This document shows, piece by piece, positions 9,221 to 21,293 of a DNA stretch of 64,000 nt. The stretch is taken from the NCBI GenBank assembly GCA_020726505.1, contig JAHLEZ010000013.1, positions 248,001-312,000 on the forward strand, given 5' to 3'. A program made the position numbers and the translations under genes. Source of the stretch: Leptodontidium sp. MPI-SDFR-AT-0119. Lineage: Eukaryota; Ascomycota; Leotiomycetes; Helotiales; Leptodontidiaceae. Position 1 is the stretch's first letter. Each line of letters starts with the position of its first letter. The notes below the pieces were generated by a model, which was given only the letters and a program-made list of their open reading frames with translations, was not told the origin of the DNA and ran no database searches.

Positions 9221-12025
9221 CTACGACTTTGGCGGTAGTGGCTTGATTGGCCACTCATAATCCCTAGAGACCCGCGACTCAAACACCCACTTCCCCATTC
9301 CAACTATCTCTGTCCTCTCACCGTTGTTTTGTGGCATCACAATCTCCAAGCTCACACCATGTGGCACCAAAGCTTCATAAGTGATTGTATGCGAGCCCTC
9401 AACAACCTCTTTCACTTCCCACTTACACGAAATGAGGCCAAAAGGAGTTACATGCTCCAAGCTGGCCTCGGAAAAATCCGCCCCTATCAACGGCGAAAAT
9501 CTGCATCTCGTCCATCCAGGCGCCAGCCGTTGTAGTCCAGCAACCCTCTCGTGGAGAAAAGTCGCGACGGCACCAAAAGCGTAGTGATTGAAACTCGTCA
9601 TGTCGCCTGGATTGACGGAGCCATCGGGCAGAAGGCTATCCCAACGTTCCCACATGGTTGTTGCTCCCATGGTTACTGGATACAGCCAGGATGGACATTT
9701 CTTCTCTAGTAGAGCTGAGTAGGCCATATTTGTATGTCCCGTTCTTGCTAGGGCTTCACATAAGAATGGCGTGCCGGCAAATCCGGTACCGATCCTGAAT
9801 CCATTTCTGTGCACCAGATATGCGAGACGATTCCCGGCTACTTCGGCCTGGGTAGAGGTAAGCAAATCAAAGCAGATGGCAAGGGCGTAGGCTGTTTGAG
9901 AATCGGAGATGAGTCTGCCGTTCGGCGACACATATTCGTTTTGGAAGTCTTGACGAGTGGCAAGTGCGTCATCGGAGAACTTCTCATGATCGGCAGTGTG
10001 TCCGAGAATACTTGATATGCGAGACACGATATCGAGACTGTGGACTAGAAATGCATTGGCGACTAGCTGAGCATCGGTAGCTGATTTCCAAGGGGTTTCA
10101 GGAGGAGCGGTGGGGTCAAGCCAGTCCTTGAAGTCGAGTGATTAGTACTGCTGATTAGAATGACAGGTATAGACACATGTGGGGCTACGTACCCCGAGTT
10201 GGAATATTGATGTGTCCCATAAGTGGGTTCCATGGGCTTCGCGGCGTGGCACGACAGATATCCATGTTTTCATGCTGTCGTATTGTTGCGCAAGAATTGC
10301 TTCGTCACCTGTTTCGCTATACAGCTCCCAAGGAGCCAATACGGTTACATCGTGCCAAACGGCACATGGTTTTCGTCGACACCAGATTGGGTCAACTATT
10401 GTCGAGTTGGGCGTCACCATAGCCGGGACGCCGCCGAGTACTTTCTGGTCGTGTTCAACATCTACCAGCCAATTCTTTAATATACCGAAGCAGTCATAAA
10501 TCATAGTTGCAGCCGGAACAAATAGAGCCAGATCCCCGGACCATCCCATTCTCTCGTCACGTTGCGGACAATCTGTTGGGATAGAGAGGAAGTTGCCTCG
10601 CATTCCCCATCGAATGTTTTGATACAGCTTGTTAAGCGAAAGGTCAGAACAAGCGAAATTCCCAGCTGGTCTCATGTCCGTATGGCAGACAACGGCCTCT
10701 ATTGAAGCAGTAAGGTCGACTGTATTGTTCCAGCCTTCTACTTGCACGTAACGGAAGCCGTGGAAAGTAAATCGAGGCTCATAGCGCTCGCTGTCTTCGC
10801 CCCCCTTCAAAGTGTAGATATCGACAGCCTTGCAGATACGCAATGGTCGTGTTGCAATCTCTCCATACTCTAGAACTTCGACGTGCGAGAGGGAAATTTG
10901 ATGACCGCAAGCTCCTATGATATTCCTCAGACGCACATAGCCGACTAAGTTTTGACCAAAGTCAATGATGGTTTTACCTGAGGGCGATTTAATCTGCTCC
11001 ACTGGCTTGATCACCTCAGTCCGTCTCACTGGCTCGCTAAAGCCTGCTGTGAGCTTTGTTGTTTGCGGTAGGAAATCCATCACTTTAACACGTTCCCATC
11101 CTCCAGCCTTGCTGATTTTGGGTGCTACTGTGTCGAGAGAGTCCACTGACCACGGTGATGACCAACCTGGAACCTCGGATCTAGCATCATACTTCTCGCC
11201 GTCATAGATCTCAGCAAGTCGGATGGGCCCACGTGTAACCTGCCAGGACCCATCACTGATGATACGCTCTTCTTTCCCATTGACATAGCGAATCTCCAGC
11301 TGTGCTATCAACGCGGTATGGGGTCCCCAGATATTCCGATGCCCGCCCTCAAACCCAATGCGTCCTGAAAACCAACCCTCCACAACACGAACCCCAAGGC
11401 AATTTGCACCGTCCACTAACATTGAAGTGACATCGTAGACTTGATATGGCAAGCGTGCATCGTATGCAGTCCAGCCCGGCGCCATAAAGAAATCACCAAC
11501 TCGCTGGCCGTTGATCTCAGCCTCGTAGACTCCTTGTGCAGTAACATAAAGTCGAGCCTGATCGATCCCGCCCGCCGGGTGCAGGGAAAATTCTTTGCGG
11601 TAAAGCTGCTCGGGATCTGCAGACTCTGTGCCAGGTCCCCATGGTGCTGCAATGCGCTCACAATGCCAGTCATTGCGATTCAACAACCCAATTTCGAGAC
11701 GGACAGGGCAACTCCAAGGTGTGTCTTGGCCGGTAGAGTCCCTGGTTCGCACTCGCACTGAGACTTTTTCGCGTGAAAAAAGATGCCGACCAAGAGGCCA
11801 TGGAACGAGACGAGATATGGGAGACGTGCACCTCGTGTTAGAGAGAATTTTGAGGGTAGAGCCGCACCCCACCTCTGAAACTTCGATTTCGTAGCTTTCT
11901 TGGGTGAAATTTCTAGGGGCGTTCTGATATGTCCATGACAGGCGTGGCGTGGTATCCTCGGTGACTTGTAGATATGTGGCATTAGGATGATAGTGTTCGA
12001 AACGAAGATCAGAGATGATAGCCAT
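9221..12025 (-). CDS. Alpha-L-rhamnosidase, GH78, intracellular
   Basis: Hydrolyses terminal alpha-L-rhamnose from glycosides or oligosaccharides. Exons 12025-10193 and 10126-9221 with a 66-bp intron give 912 residues, usual for fungal GH78. The intron contains an in-frame stop; the junction restores the conserved QLG|DWLDP.APP stretch. N-terminal beta domains include VTAQGVYEAEINGQRVGD and APGWTAYD. The catalytic barrel carries the acidic cluster DCPQRDERMGWSGD (Asp485, Asp490, Glu491, Asp498) and a late TTMWERWD motif (Glu771), matching the catalytic acid and base positions known in bacterial RhaB enzymes. The N-terminus (MAIISDLRFEHY) is not a signal peptide, so the enzyme should be cytosolic. 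It is head to head with the GH1 gene over a 979-bp shared promoter region. Confidence 0.93.
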
Positions 12026-13004
12026 GGTGAGTGTGAGTTCTCAAAGTCTTTGCCACAGATTTTTCGTTACTGTTGTCTGGAAGAAGGAAGCAGACCGGTG
12101 GAAACTGAGGATGAGAAATGAACATAAGTCGAGGAATAGAAAAGCCGGAAGCATATCCAAGGAAATCTCAAAGCCACCATTCGACGTGTGAGGAGTACGC
12201 GAGTACGTGGATGACAATTTTAGTATTCCAAAAGCGTTCGGATAAGCAAGTAGAAAAAGATGTCGAGTTAGCATGGAACTCGAGACCCTTGGTAGCTGCG
12301 CGTACTGTTGGTGTTTGTCTAGTGTATACTTGGCGTAGTTTTTTGAGATAACGGCATGCGTCTCATAGAATTGTTTGCATCGGTGCTTTCGAGCAGCATC
12401 TGCCATGTACGATCGAGATGACCCGAGAGGTGGGGAAGTGGAGCTGCACCTCCGCCCGTCACTGTTCTCAGCACAACACGAGTCAAACGTGAGTGATCAC
12501 AGTTACTCAGCTGAACAAGTCGCCTCATCGGGCTATCGTTGACTAGCTTCCCGTCCTGCAAAGCCACATTTATCCGTGGTGGTTGTTGTTGCCGAGCTAG
12601 TGGACTTTCTGCCAAGGGAGTTTATCCGCTTCACTCTTGCAACAGGAGAGCCACTTTCAAGAACCGTGATAAACAGTTGCTATTTGCTATCCAAACATTA
12701 TTGGCCGCGGATGATCATCTCGGGTTATCATCTGTAATCTCAGCTTTTTCTGCGCTCCTCGATGTCCGCTATTGCGTTGCTCGGCACTTCTCCATTCGAA
12801 GTGTCCACTTTTACATTTTCGACCATGAGCATGTATGTGCCAGGCACCTCGGCCTCTGAACTTCCTCGGGCTCTGTCCGGTATTGTTTTGAAATCCAAAG
12901 GTTGAAAAACAGCACAACACGCTCGGTTGTCTTTTCACATCTTACTTCTTGGATCAAAACAGCCAGCAATTTCTCCTCCTGGACTCCCCATTCATTCGTT
13001 GAAC
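12026..13004. promoter_or_regulatory. Shared divergent promoter region of GH78 and GH1 genes
   Basis: The 979 bp lie between the GH78 ATG (12025, -) and the GH1 ATG (13005, +). It contains words fitting the CreA/Mig1 carbon-repressor consensus SYGGRG: GTGGGG at 12430-12435 and its reverse-strand form CTCCGC at 12450-12455. There is also one CGG-N7-CCG inverted triplet at 12867-12879. Such short words are common by chance, so their role is a suggestion only. No third gene is seen in between. Confidence 0.45.
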
Positions 13005-14577
<1,573 letters not shown>

Positions 14578-15322
14578 ACAGAAGGACGGGCGTTTGAGAA
14601 CTTGTAGCTAGACTTGGGCGTAGATTTTCTTGCAGGTCATTCTATTGATGTTTTGGTTGGTATACATTTCTGCCATAGAAACAACCTAATGTCCTGAAAA
14701 TTACCATTTGCATTCGATAATAAACGAATCACATTAAGGTCATTGTGCCAAGAGAATCATTGAATCCAGTAGGCCCGAATACTTGGATGAGATTCAAGAT
14801 GCGTCAGAGCCTACGTATTTGGTCTCTCTCGCGGGGTCATTGGGGAAGGGAGCGTGGTGGGGGAGTGCAGGTAGAAATGATTACACTGAAGCCAACTGCA
14901 CCAAATATCAACTTGGCCAACCAAAGAAGAGAGGGTAGATCAGCCGTCATAATTTCAGTGAAGTCTTTGACAATTTACAGTCATAAACGAGGTACAAGGT
15001 GACACGGTGGACAGAGTAGTTTCGAACGAGGATCGATAGCATTAGGAATTGTCACCAAGTATTGAATAGATCAGAACGGTCAGTAAAATTAGTAGAAGGG
15101 GGAAAAGCCGGTTCGACATCCACAAGAAATATCAAACAAATAGATTGATGAAGTGTTCACTTTGACAGAAACAAGCTACGGATTATGAGCTCCAAGCATT
15201 TGCCTCAATTTGTCCTACTGACCAGCTCAACATTGCATCCCCAAATATTTGATCGAACCAGCTTGAATCATATAACCACATATCCAGAAACAGTTCATAG
15301 GAATTGAACAGCTCTTGACCGC
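14578..15322. other. Convergent intergenic, no gene seen
   Basis: 3' flanks of the GH1 gene and of the permease gene. Nothing distinctive. Confidence 0.5.
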
Positions 15323-17114
15323 CTAGTTGGTATCCTGATCCTTGAGAATGCGTTGGGTCGCAGTCTCGGTTTTGTGGAATCGCCATGCTTTGATGCCACG
15401 CTCAAAGAGCTCGTCCAGTTCAGCGTTTGAGCGACTGCAGAAAGGTTAGCTTCCGTTTCCCCTAAGATGTAGGTTCTAAGGTTACCCATTCGTCTCTGGA
15501 ATCAAGTACCACATGCCGAGCATGAAAGGTGCGCCAACTCCAACGTAGAACCAGGCAGTCTTTAGGCCCCAGCCCCATTTGTTTACATTAGTCATGTATG
15601 GGACAAGGACACCCATGATAACACCAACAACGCAGGTTGCTGCGGCACCGAATCCTGCTGTATATGGACGAAGACGCTGGGAAGAAATTTCCCCAATGAA
15701 TCCCCAGCCTGTTGCGCCATTGGCAGCTAGCCCGACATCTAACGAAAGTCAGTAGATATTCCAACAATAAGGGCTGATAAGTAAAATGACATGTACGTAC
15801 TCCAAAGGCAAGCAAAAAGAATGAATATATAAGTGGAGGCATTGGTAGATGGTACAACCCCTAGAATTCCAATTGCCACGCAGGCAAGCCAAGAAAGAGT
15901 TGTAGCACAGCAAGCAATGTATCGACGGCCGATTTTATCAGCGCTGAAAACAACCACAATGACGGTAGCGATCTGGATGCTTGAAGTGATAACTTTGATT
16001 CTGAAGGGATTTTTGAGACCCGCCTGCTGGAAGAAATACGTGCCAAAAGTGCCGAATAGGGAGAGACCAATGAATTGCTGACTGAGATTGGTCCACAAGG
16101 TGGTCACAGTTCGACGACCGTCAACACCTCGGAAGATGTTGTACCACTTTTCTCTTCGTTGTTCGACTGATAGAGCGCGCTCATGCTCGACATTCAACAG
16201 GATGATCTCCAATTGTGCATCGACGTCGAAGTTCTCGGCACCACGATGGAGGTACGAAAGAGCTTTCTTAGCACGTTCCATTTTGCCAGCTGTAACGCAC
16301 CATGCCGGGGACTCTGGTAGGAAGATGTAGATTATGATCATCAATCCTATTTGTCCCCACTGGGAGTATAAGGGGTTGAGGTAATTGTGAGGGTTATTCG
16401 TGTTAAGACTGTTCAGAGCCACCTGAGCGAAGAAAGAGCCAAGGGTCCACCAGAAGCTGTAGAGCATCAACAAGCCACCTCGAATACGAGGCGGAGCGCA
16501 CTCTGAAATGTAAGCTGGAATAGTGGATTGAAGACAACCAACACCGATACCAGCAAGAAGTTTCCCAATCAACCAGCCTTCCCAGCTGCGGGCTCGCGTT
16601 TCGGCGATAATCGAGGCAACCAGTATGAGCCAGTAGGTGTACATGGCAATTTTCCTGCCGAATCTGACCGTCCAAAAAGACAATCCGATCATTCCAATGA
16701 TCTGGCCAACAGACATGATAGAAGCCCAGCCACTGAGAACGGGAGCGTCGAGGGCGGGGGAACCATTGGCATTTTTGGAAGTTGCAAATTGCCTGACGAA
16801 TCCTTTGTTGGCAATGATACTGGCGTTGATACTAGATAACCTGTCAGCACCACAGACCAAGCATACATAAACTTGATAAGAACCAACCCAATCTGATAAC
16901 CATCTGTGGCAGCGCTGAATGCGGCCGCAAAGCATATTGCTGTCGCCATCTTGAAGTGTTTAACTGTCTCCCATGGCGTCAAGCTCTCGTAGCCTGTGAT
17001 AGCCTGGCCCTGGACTGCAGCGTCCGCCACAGCATCCAAGTTCTTGACATCATCCCCGAACTCGTGGTGATCGGTGACGGTATCAGGTTTCTCGCCGGTG
17101 GGTTGAGAAGTCAT
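15323..17114 (-). CDS. MFS sugar permease, alpha-glucoside/oligosaccharide transporter type
   Basis: Sugar:proton symporter of the plasma membrane (MFS sugar-porter family). Four exons, 17114-16888, 16831-15801, 15738-15486 and 15434-15323, with introns of 56, 62 and 51 bp, give 540 residues and about twelve membrane segments. Family signatures: DGYQIG|INASIIANKGF rebuilt over intron 1, FGRK in loop 2-3, YISECAPPRIRG, the PESPAW motif, TTLWTNLSQQFIG, DKIGRRY, and ACLW|NVGLAANGATGWGFIGEISSQRLR rebuilt over intron 2. The long N-terminal cytosolic tail and the DGYQI start of the first helix fit the Mal/alpha-glucoside-permease branch rather than simple hexose carriers. A carrier for di- or oligosaccharides fits the two signal-less glycosidases next to it. 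The actual substrate is not shown by the sequence. Confidence 0.9.
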
Positions 17115-18480
17115 AGTGTGAATGAACGGCCGATTGTTGGCCGGCTCAAGGTTGACGGTGAACCAACAAGAGATCTACAAAACAGGACTATAATTGCAAC
17201 GAGATGATGTGGAGGAGCGATGCAGATGTGCCTTTGCAACAAGGGGGAGACGTTGAACTCTTTATGGCTTCTGGAATTATGGCTTTTGGCCATGCCACCC
17301 CCTTCGGATAGAGATAGGACGAAAGTCATGCCAGCTTCCAACATTTCCTGGACTAGTCTGGCCAGATCAGTCTCACTCTTCCTCCTCCCGAGGGAATGGT
17401 ATGGACCATACTAGGGGCCTGAGCACGCAGGGACGGGAACCAAAATGAGGGGATGCGGAGTTGACAACGAACCCCGCAAACATGTATAAGCAATAGCCAA
17501 TTTTGACTCCACCTGGAGATGAACAATGAAGTGGACGAGGCGAAGAAAACACCACGAGTCAAGAGACAAACTCAGTTACTCGGCTACTGAATGTCTCACA
17601 AAGTTTGTCCGAAGGTGGGATATATCAGTTGCGAACTATCCGTGTCTAACTAGGGGGTTTATCCGTACCCACGCCGTGTGGCTTGTCACTTGTAGCCAGT
17701 GCCCCCTGTTGATGTTTACCCGTGAATCGCTGAAGCACGACAGGGAATAGTACAGTAACTGCAGCAAGGGATATTCCGCGGAGCATTAGCCCCTCGTCGA
17801 ATAAGGTCGCTTACGATACGCATACGGATACGGCCAGTCAATAGTTACTCTTCTTAAGGGGTTGAACAACTTAACATCTTGCAGCCAACGAGGAGGTCCA
17901 GGAGGCCAGGGCAAAACCTTGTCGTCGGAGCACAGGCGAGATGCTGAGTCTTGACCAACCGAGGTCGTTTGTGAGCTTTCTGGGCTAGTGACTCGTGAAG
18001 ATCGGTTCATCAGATATCCCTGTAGTAAGACCCATTTCGAGGCCATGTGTGACGGAGTAAAGGGAGAGTCCTAAATTGAGTGAAGCATCCGTCTTCGAAC
18101 CTGGAGTATGACCCATTACCCCACAAGCTAAGTCTAATTAGACCTCGTCAAAATATTTCGGTCTTCTGGGGTCGGATATTGAAAATCCACAAAGCGAGCT
18201 TAAACATGCTGAAGGGCTGGTGAGAAGCCACTGTCCATTGTATCTCGGTACATTAGAACGCGGAAAAACGAGTTAGTGTGACAAAAAACGATGTACTAGC
18301 AGAGAAAGATATTTCGAATCGAGTGACTATAAGAAGCAAGCAGTGCGCAGACCAATCTGTTGCATCACCAGCCATCCAAGTGAAGAAGACACGGGCTGCT
18401 GACAAGAGCAGACCTGAGCGAGGTATGTTCATCCGAAACCGAACGTGACAACACTGACAAAAATTAGAGCTGGATCGAGA
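17115..18480. promoter_or_regulatory. Shared divergent promoter region of permease and saponin-hydrolase-like genes
   Basis: The 1366 bp separate the permease ATG (17114, -) from the secreted hydrolase ATG (18481, +). No additional gene is supported. Close to the permease start there is an inverted CGG repeat, listed separately. The divergent arrangement mirrors that of the GH78/GH1 pair. Confidence 0.5.
17127..17144. promoter_or_regulatory. CGG-N11-CCG inverted repeat, candidate Zn2Cys6 site
   Basis: CGGCC, seven bases, then GGCCG forms an inverted repeat whose outer triplets are CGG and CCG with 11 bases between, the geometry bound by Gal4-type Zn2Cys6 dimers. It lies only 13-30 bp upstream of the permease ATG, so it may fall in the 5' leader rather than the core promoter. 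I found no second copy with the same spacing in the GH78/GH1 promoter. Confidence 0.35.
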
Positions 18481-20334
18481 ATGTCTTTCAAACGAGCACT
18501 GACCGTCCTCTATGCTGCTACAGTCGCTGCTGCCACGGTTCCGGATCCACCAAGACCAGAATTCTTCGAAATCACTCAGCTTACACTCCCACCGGCCATC
18601 AACACAACCGAAGTAGGCTCCTGTACTGCGTCTATCAATCCACGCCGTACTGGTTGCATATACTATCAAGAGAACTATGACTTCCAGTCCGGTGATTTCA
18701 CTCCAGATGGTAGACACGTCGTTGTCAGTGTCAACTTCACCGGTGCTCCAGCAGCCCCCGATCCTGCCAGTATCTATACGGGTGCCCAGGTCATACTGAT
18801 CACTGCTGACGGCACAAACTTTCCAAATGGCGATGCATGGAAGTGTATGAGCTGCTCTGTGCCAGCTGCAAACAAACAGTCTCTTGATCCTGTGATCGAT
18901 TATCCTCACGTATTTCGGGGAGGTACCAAGATTCTGTGGGGACACAACATCCTCGACTGCAATGGCCAACTGCTTGCTGCTTCATCATGTACCCCAGAGC
19001 GCACCAACATATATCCCATTTTTTGGCCAGTTTCGACCAATGCGACAGCCGCTGGTGGTGCTCCACGCGAGATGCGTCTTCATCCAGACGACACGCACAT
19101 CTTGTGGAGCTCCTTGTCTAGCAATGGCCAATCCACCTACACAGGAAAGCTCCAGTTCAACGCCAAACCTACTCATGGCTCCCTTCGCGTGCCCCGATAT
19201 GACCTTGTCAACGTCAACGTTCTCGCTAAAGCAAACAGCACTCCTGCAATATACGCAGACGGCAACGAGCTCAAGATCAACCCCAATCCCATCACACTCG
19301 GCGAGCTCCGCGGTTGGTCTGGTACTGGAGACGAAATTCTCCATTTGGGCACCAATGTGGAGGCAAATAATGTCGACCTCTATGGCATTCACGTTGTCAC
19401 TGGCGTCAGACGCCGCATCACGAGCCATCCCGAATACGTGGACCCCGTCGTCTCTTCTGCCGACAATCAAAATTTTCTCATCATGGACACCCGTGGTTCG
19501 GATCGTCAGATGTGGATGGCTGGAATGCGAGGTATTCCACCCATCATAGATGCGGTTGTCACACTTCTTGCAGTATCGACCCGGAACAACGGCCCTCGCC
19601 GCTTTTTCCAACCCATTCTGCTCGACCACTTTGGTGATCGCAGCGAGGTCAACTACTACGGACAACGGATAAACACAGCAGGCAACCTCGAGAGTGGCTC
19701 AATCAATGACCCCAACTGGAATGGCCGGGCCGACGCTGGGTTCTCTCTCGATAGCACTAAGATTGTTTACTGGCAAGCCCTCGTTACCTCTCCTTCCTGT
19801 GGAGGAGTCAACCCACTCCCATGCCCAGTTTCTACCGCTCAAGGAGGCGCCAACTATCGCGTCATGCTCGCTAAACGAATCGGTCGTGCTCCAACAAAAC
19901 CCGCTCCAGTTTTTCAGATACCGGACATCATCCCGTGGGCAACGCCATTTCCGCCAGGGGCCACCTTACCTATCGAGGGGACTCTCGAACCCGGACACTA
20001 CACACTGTACGGCAAAGCCCATGGATCCGCGGACGTCACGCTTGGCTCCTCGAGCGTCGCAATCAGATACAGCAATTTCAGCGACGACTATCGACATATT
20101 CTCGACGGCTACGAGAACGCCACCTCGTCAGTCAAGCCGCCGAATTACTTCCTCGTGCATATCGATTGGTTTTCGGACATCATCCAGACGGGAGAGGTGT
20201 TTGGCACCAAGAAGACAAGCCCCGGTGGATTTCACGCCGAGATCGATGCCATGTTGAATATCTTTTCTGCAAATGGATCTCTTACGACTACGCTTGATGG
20301 AGTGGAGCATTTACAGCCCTTGAACTATTCTTGA
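18481..20334 (+). CDS. Secreted TolB-like beta-propeller protein, saponin-hydrolase-like
   Basis: Intronless, 617 residues from ATG 18481 (an upstream open extension lacks an ATG close to a usable context). Residues 1-18 (MSFKRALTVLYAATVAAA) are a signal peptide, so it is extracellular, and several N-x-S/T sites are present. The mature start, with its PRPEFFEITQLTLPP element, then GSCTASINPRRTGCI, DFTPDGRHVVVSVNFTGAP and GDAWKCMSCSVP, resembles the fungal saponin hydrolase family described from soyasaponin-degrading Neocosmospora and Aspergillus. That is my recognition from memory; no search was run. Repeated WSG.GDEI, DPVVSSADNQNFLIMDTRG and AGFSLDSTKIVYW blocks are blades of a TolB-type propeller. 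The soybean-saponin enzymes release the sugar chain from the triterpene in one piece; whether this protein does so is inference supported by its neighbours. Confidence 0.72.
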   Translation: MSFKRALTVLYAATVAAATVPDPPRPEFFEITQLTLPPAINTTEVGSCTASINPRRTGCIYYQENYDFQSGDFTPDGRHVVVSVNFTGAPAAPDPASIYTGAQVILITADGTNFPNGDAWKCMSCSVPAANKQSLDPVIDYPHVFRGGTKILWGHNILDCNGQLLAASSCTPERTNIYPIFWPVSTNATAAGGAPREMRLHPDDTHILWSSLSSNGQSTYTGKLQFNAKPTHGSLRVPRYDLVNVNVLAKANSTPAIYADGNELKINPNPITLGELRGWSGTGDEILHLGTNVEANNVDLYGIHVVTGVRRRITSHPEYVDPVVSSADNQNFLIMDTRGSDRQMWMAGMRGIPPIIDAVVTLLAVSTRNNGPRRFFQPILLDHFGDRSEVNYYGQRINTAGNLESGSINDPNWNGRADAGFSLDSTKIVYWQALVTSPSCGGVNPLPCPVSTAQGGANYRVMLAKRIGRAPTKPAPVFQIPDIIPWATPFPPGATLPIEGTLEPGHYTLYGKAHGSADVTLGSSSVAIRYSNFSDDYRHILDGYENATSSVKPPNYFLVHIDWFSDIIQTGEVFGTKKTSPGGFHAEIDAMLNIFSANGSLTTTLDGVEHLQPLNYS

Positions 20335-21293
20335 TGGGCAGATTAAGAGTTGTCTGGGACGGGGGGACCATGGCGAAGCATTTGGTAGAGCCTTCTTATC
20401 TCAATCTGCACCTCAAATTATCTTTCAATCAAGCGAGATTTCGGCAGACTGATCCTGTATGTCGCCTGCCTTGTAGACCTAGCTTTGTAAACCATGAATC
20501 AACTATCAGCGGCTAAAACAATAAGTTCGATCCAAGTGATATCGCGGATATTGGCGCTCCTAATAACATGAAGGCGTTTTCAACATTTTTTTTTCCATCA
20601 TCGAAAGAAGTTCCCGGATGAGATTTATAGATCGAAACACAGGATTCCAGAAATATCGAGGCTGGGTCACTGTTGACATGGCTTTTTGAGCTTAAGCGAG
20701 GGCCCTTCATTTTGGCGGCTGAGAGCTTGAACTAACTTTCGTCTCCCGTTCAGCTAACTGCAAAGTAGCAAGACAAAGTAAACCATCCTAATTAAAATAA
20801 TCTAAACACCCCGTGGAAACTTCAGGGCCTGAGGCCCCAATTCCCAGGTCTCCTGAGAGCGTACTATGGTGCAGTCTTCTTCCTCTTGCTGTTGTGGCTG
20901 TGAGTATGTAGTCATGATATGATTCCATAAGGATGAGTATCTCCAACCACTAAGCGAGATCTACGTCAACGAATCAGATTTTGGGTATACTGAGTGAAAT
21001 GCAAAGAAAGAAGACAACTGGGAAAGCGGATGATTGATGAGATGGTTACAGTAGAAGTCCATTGCTCGTTCCACAAGCCAGCCTACGGACCAAAGCCTCA
21101 TGCATGCATGCATGCATCCATCCTGGGCACTCTAAACGCCATATCTTCCCCATCAATCAATCGATTCCCCAAACCTCAATAAGATAAAACGCTTCTCCTT
21201 TTCAGAAACGTCACAAAACAGCATAGGTATTATCATCACGCTCCTGTCTCTCACTCTCACCGGCCCACAGCCACAGCCACAACTTCCACCCAA
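20335..21293. other. Convergent intergenic, no gene seen
   Basis: 3' flanks of the secreted hydrolase and of SNX4. Contains an ATGC microsatellite and nothing else recognisable. Confidence 0.5.
21099..21118. repeat. (ATGC)n microsatellite
   Basis: Four to five tandem ATGC units (self-complementary GCATGC words) in the 3' flank of the SNX4 gene. Confidence 0.9.

Noticed and set aside
10142..10192. GH78 exon 1 read through to the in-frame stop
   Set aside because: The read-through codons are the intron; splicing at 10193/10126 restores the DWLDP motif that the family needs.
18253..18969. 238-codon minus-strand frame over the start of the secreted hydrolase
   Set aside because: It is the antisense shadow of a real gene with signal peptide and family motifs.
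21099..21118. Self-complementary ATGC run as a regulatory palindrome
   Set aside because: A simple microsatellite explains it; any such repeat is palindromic.
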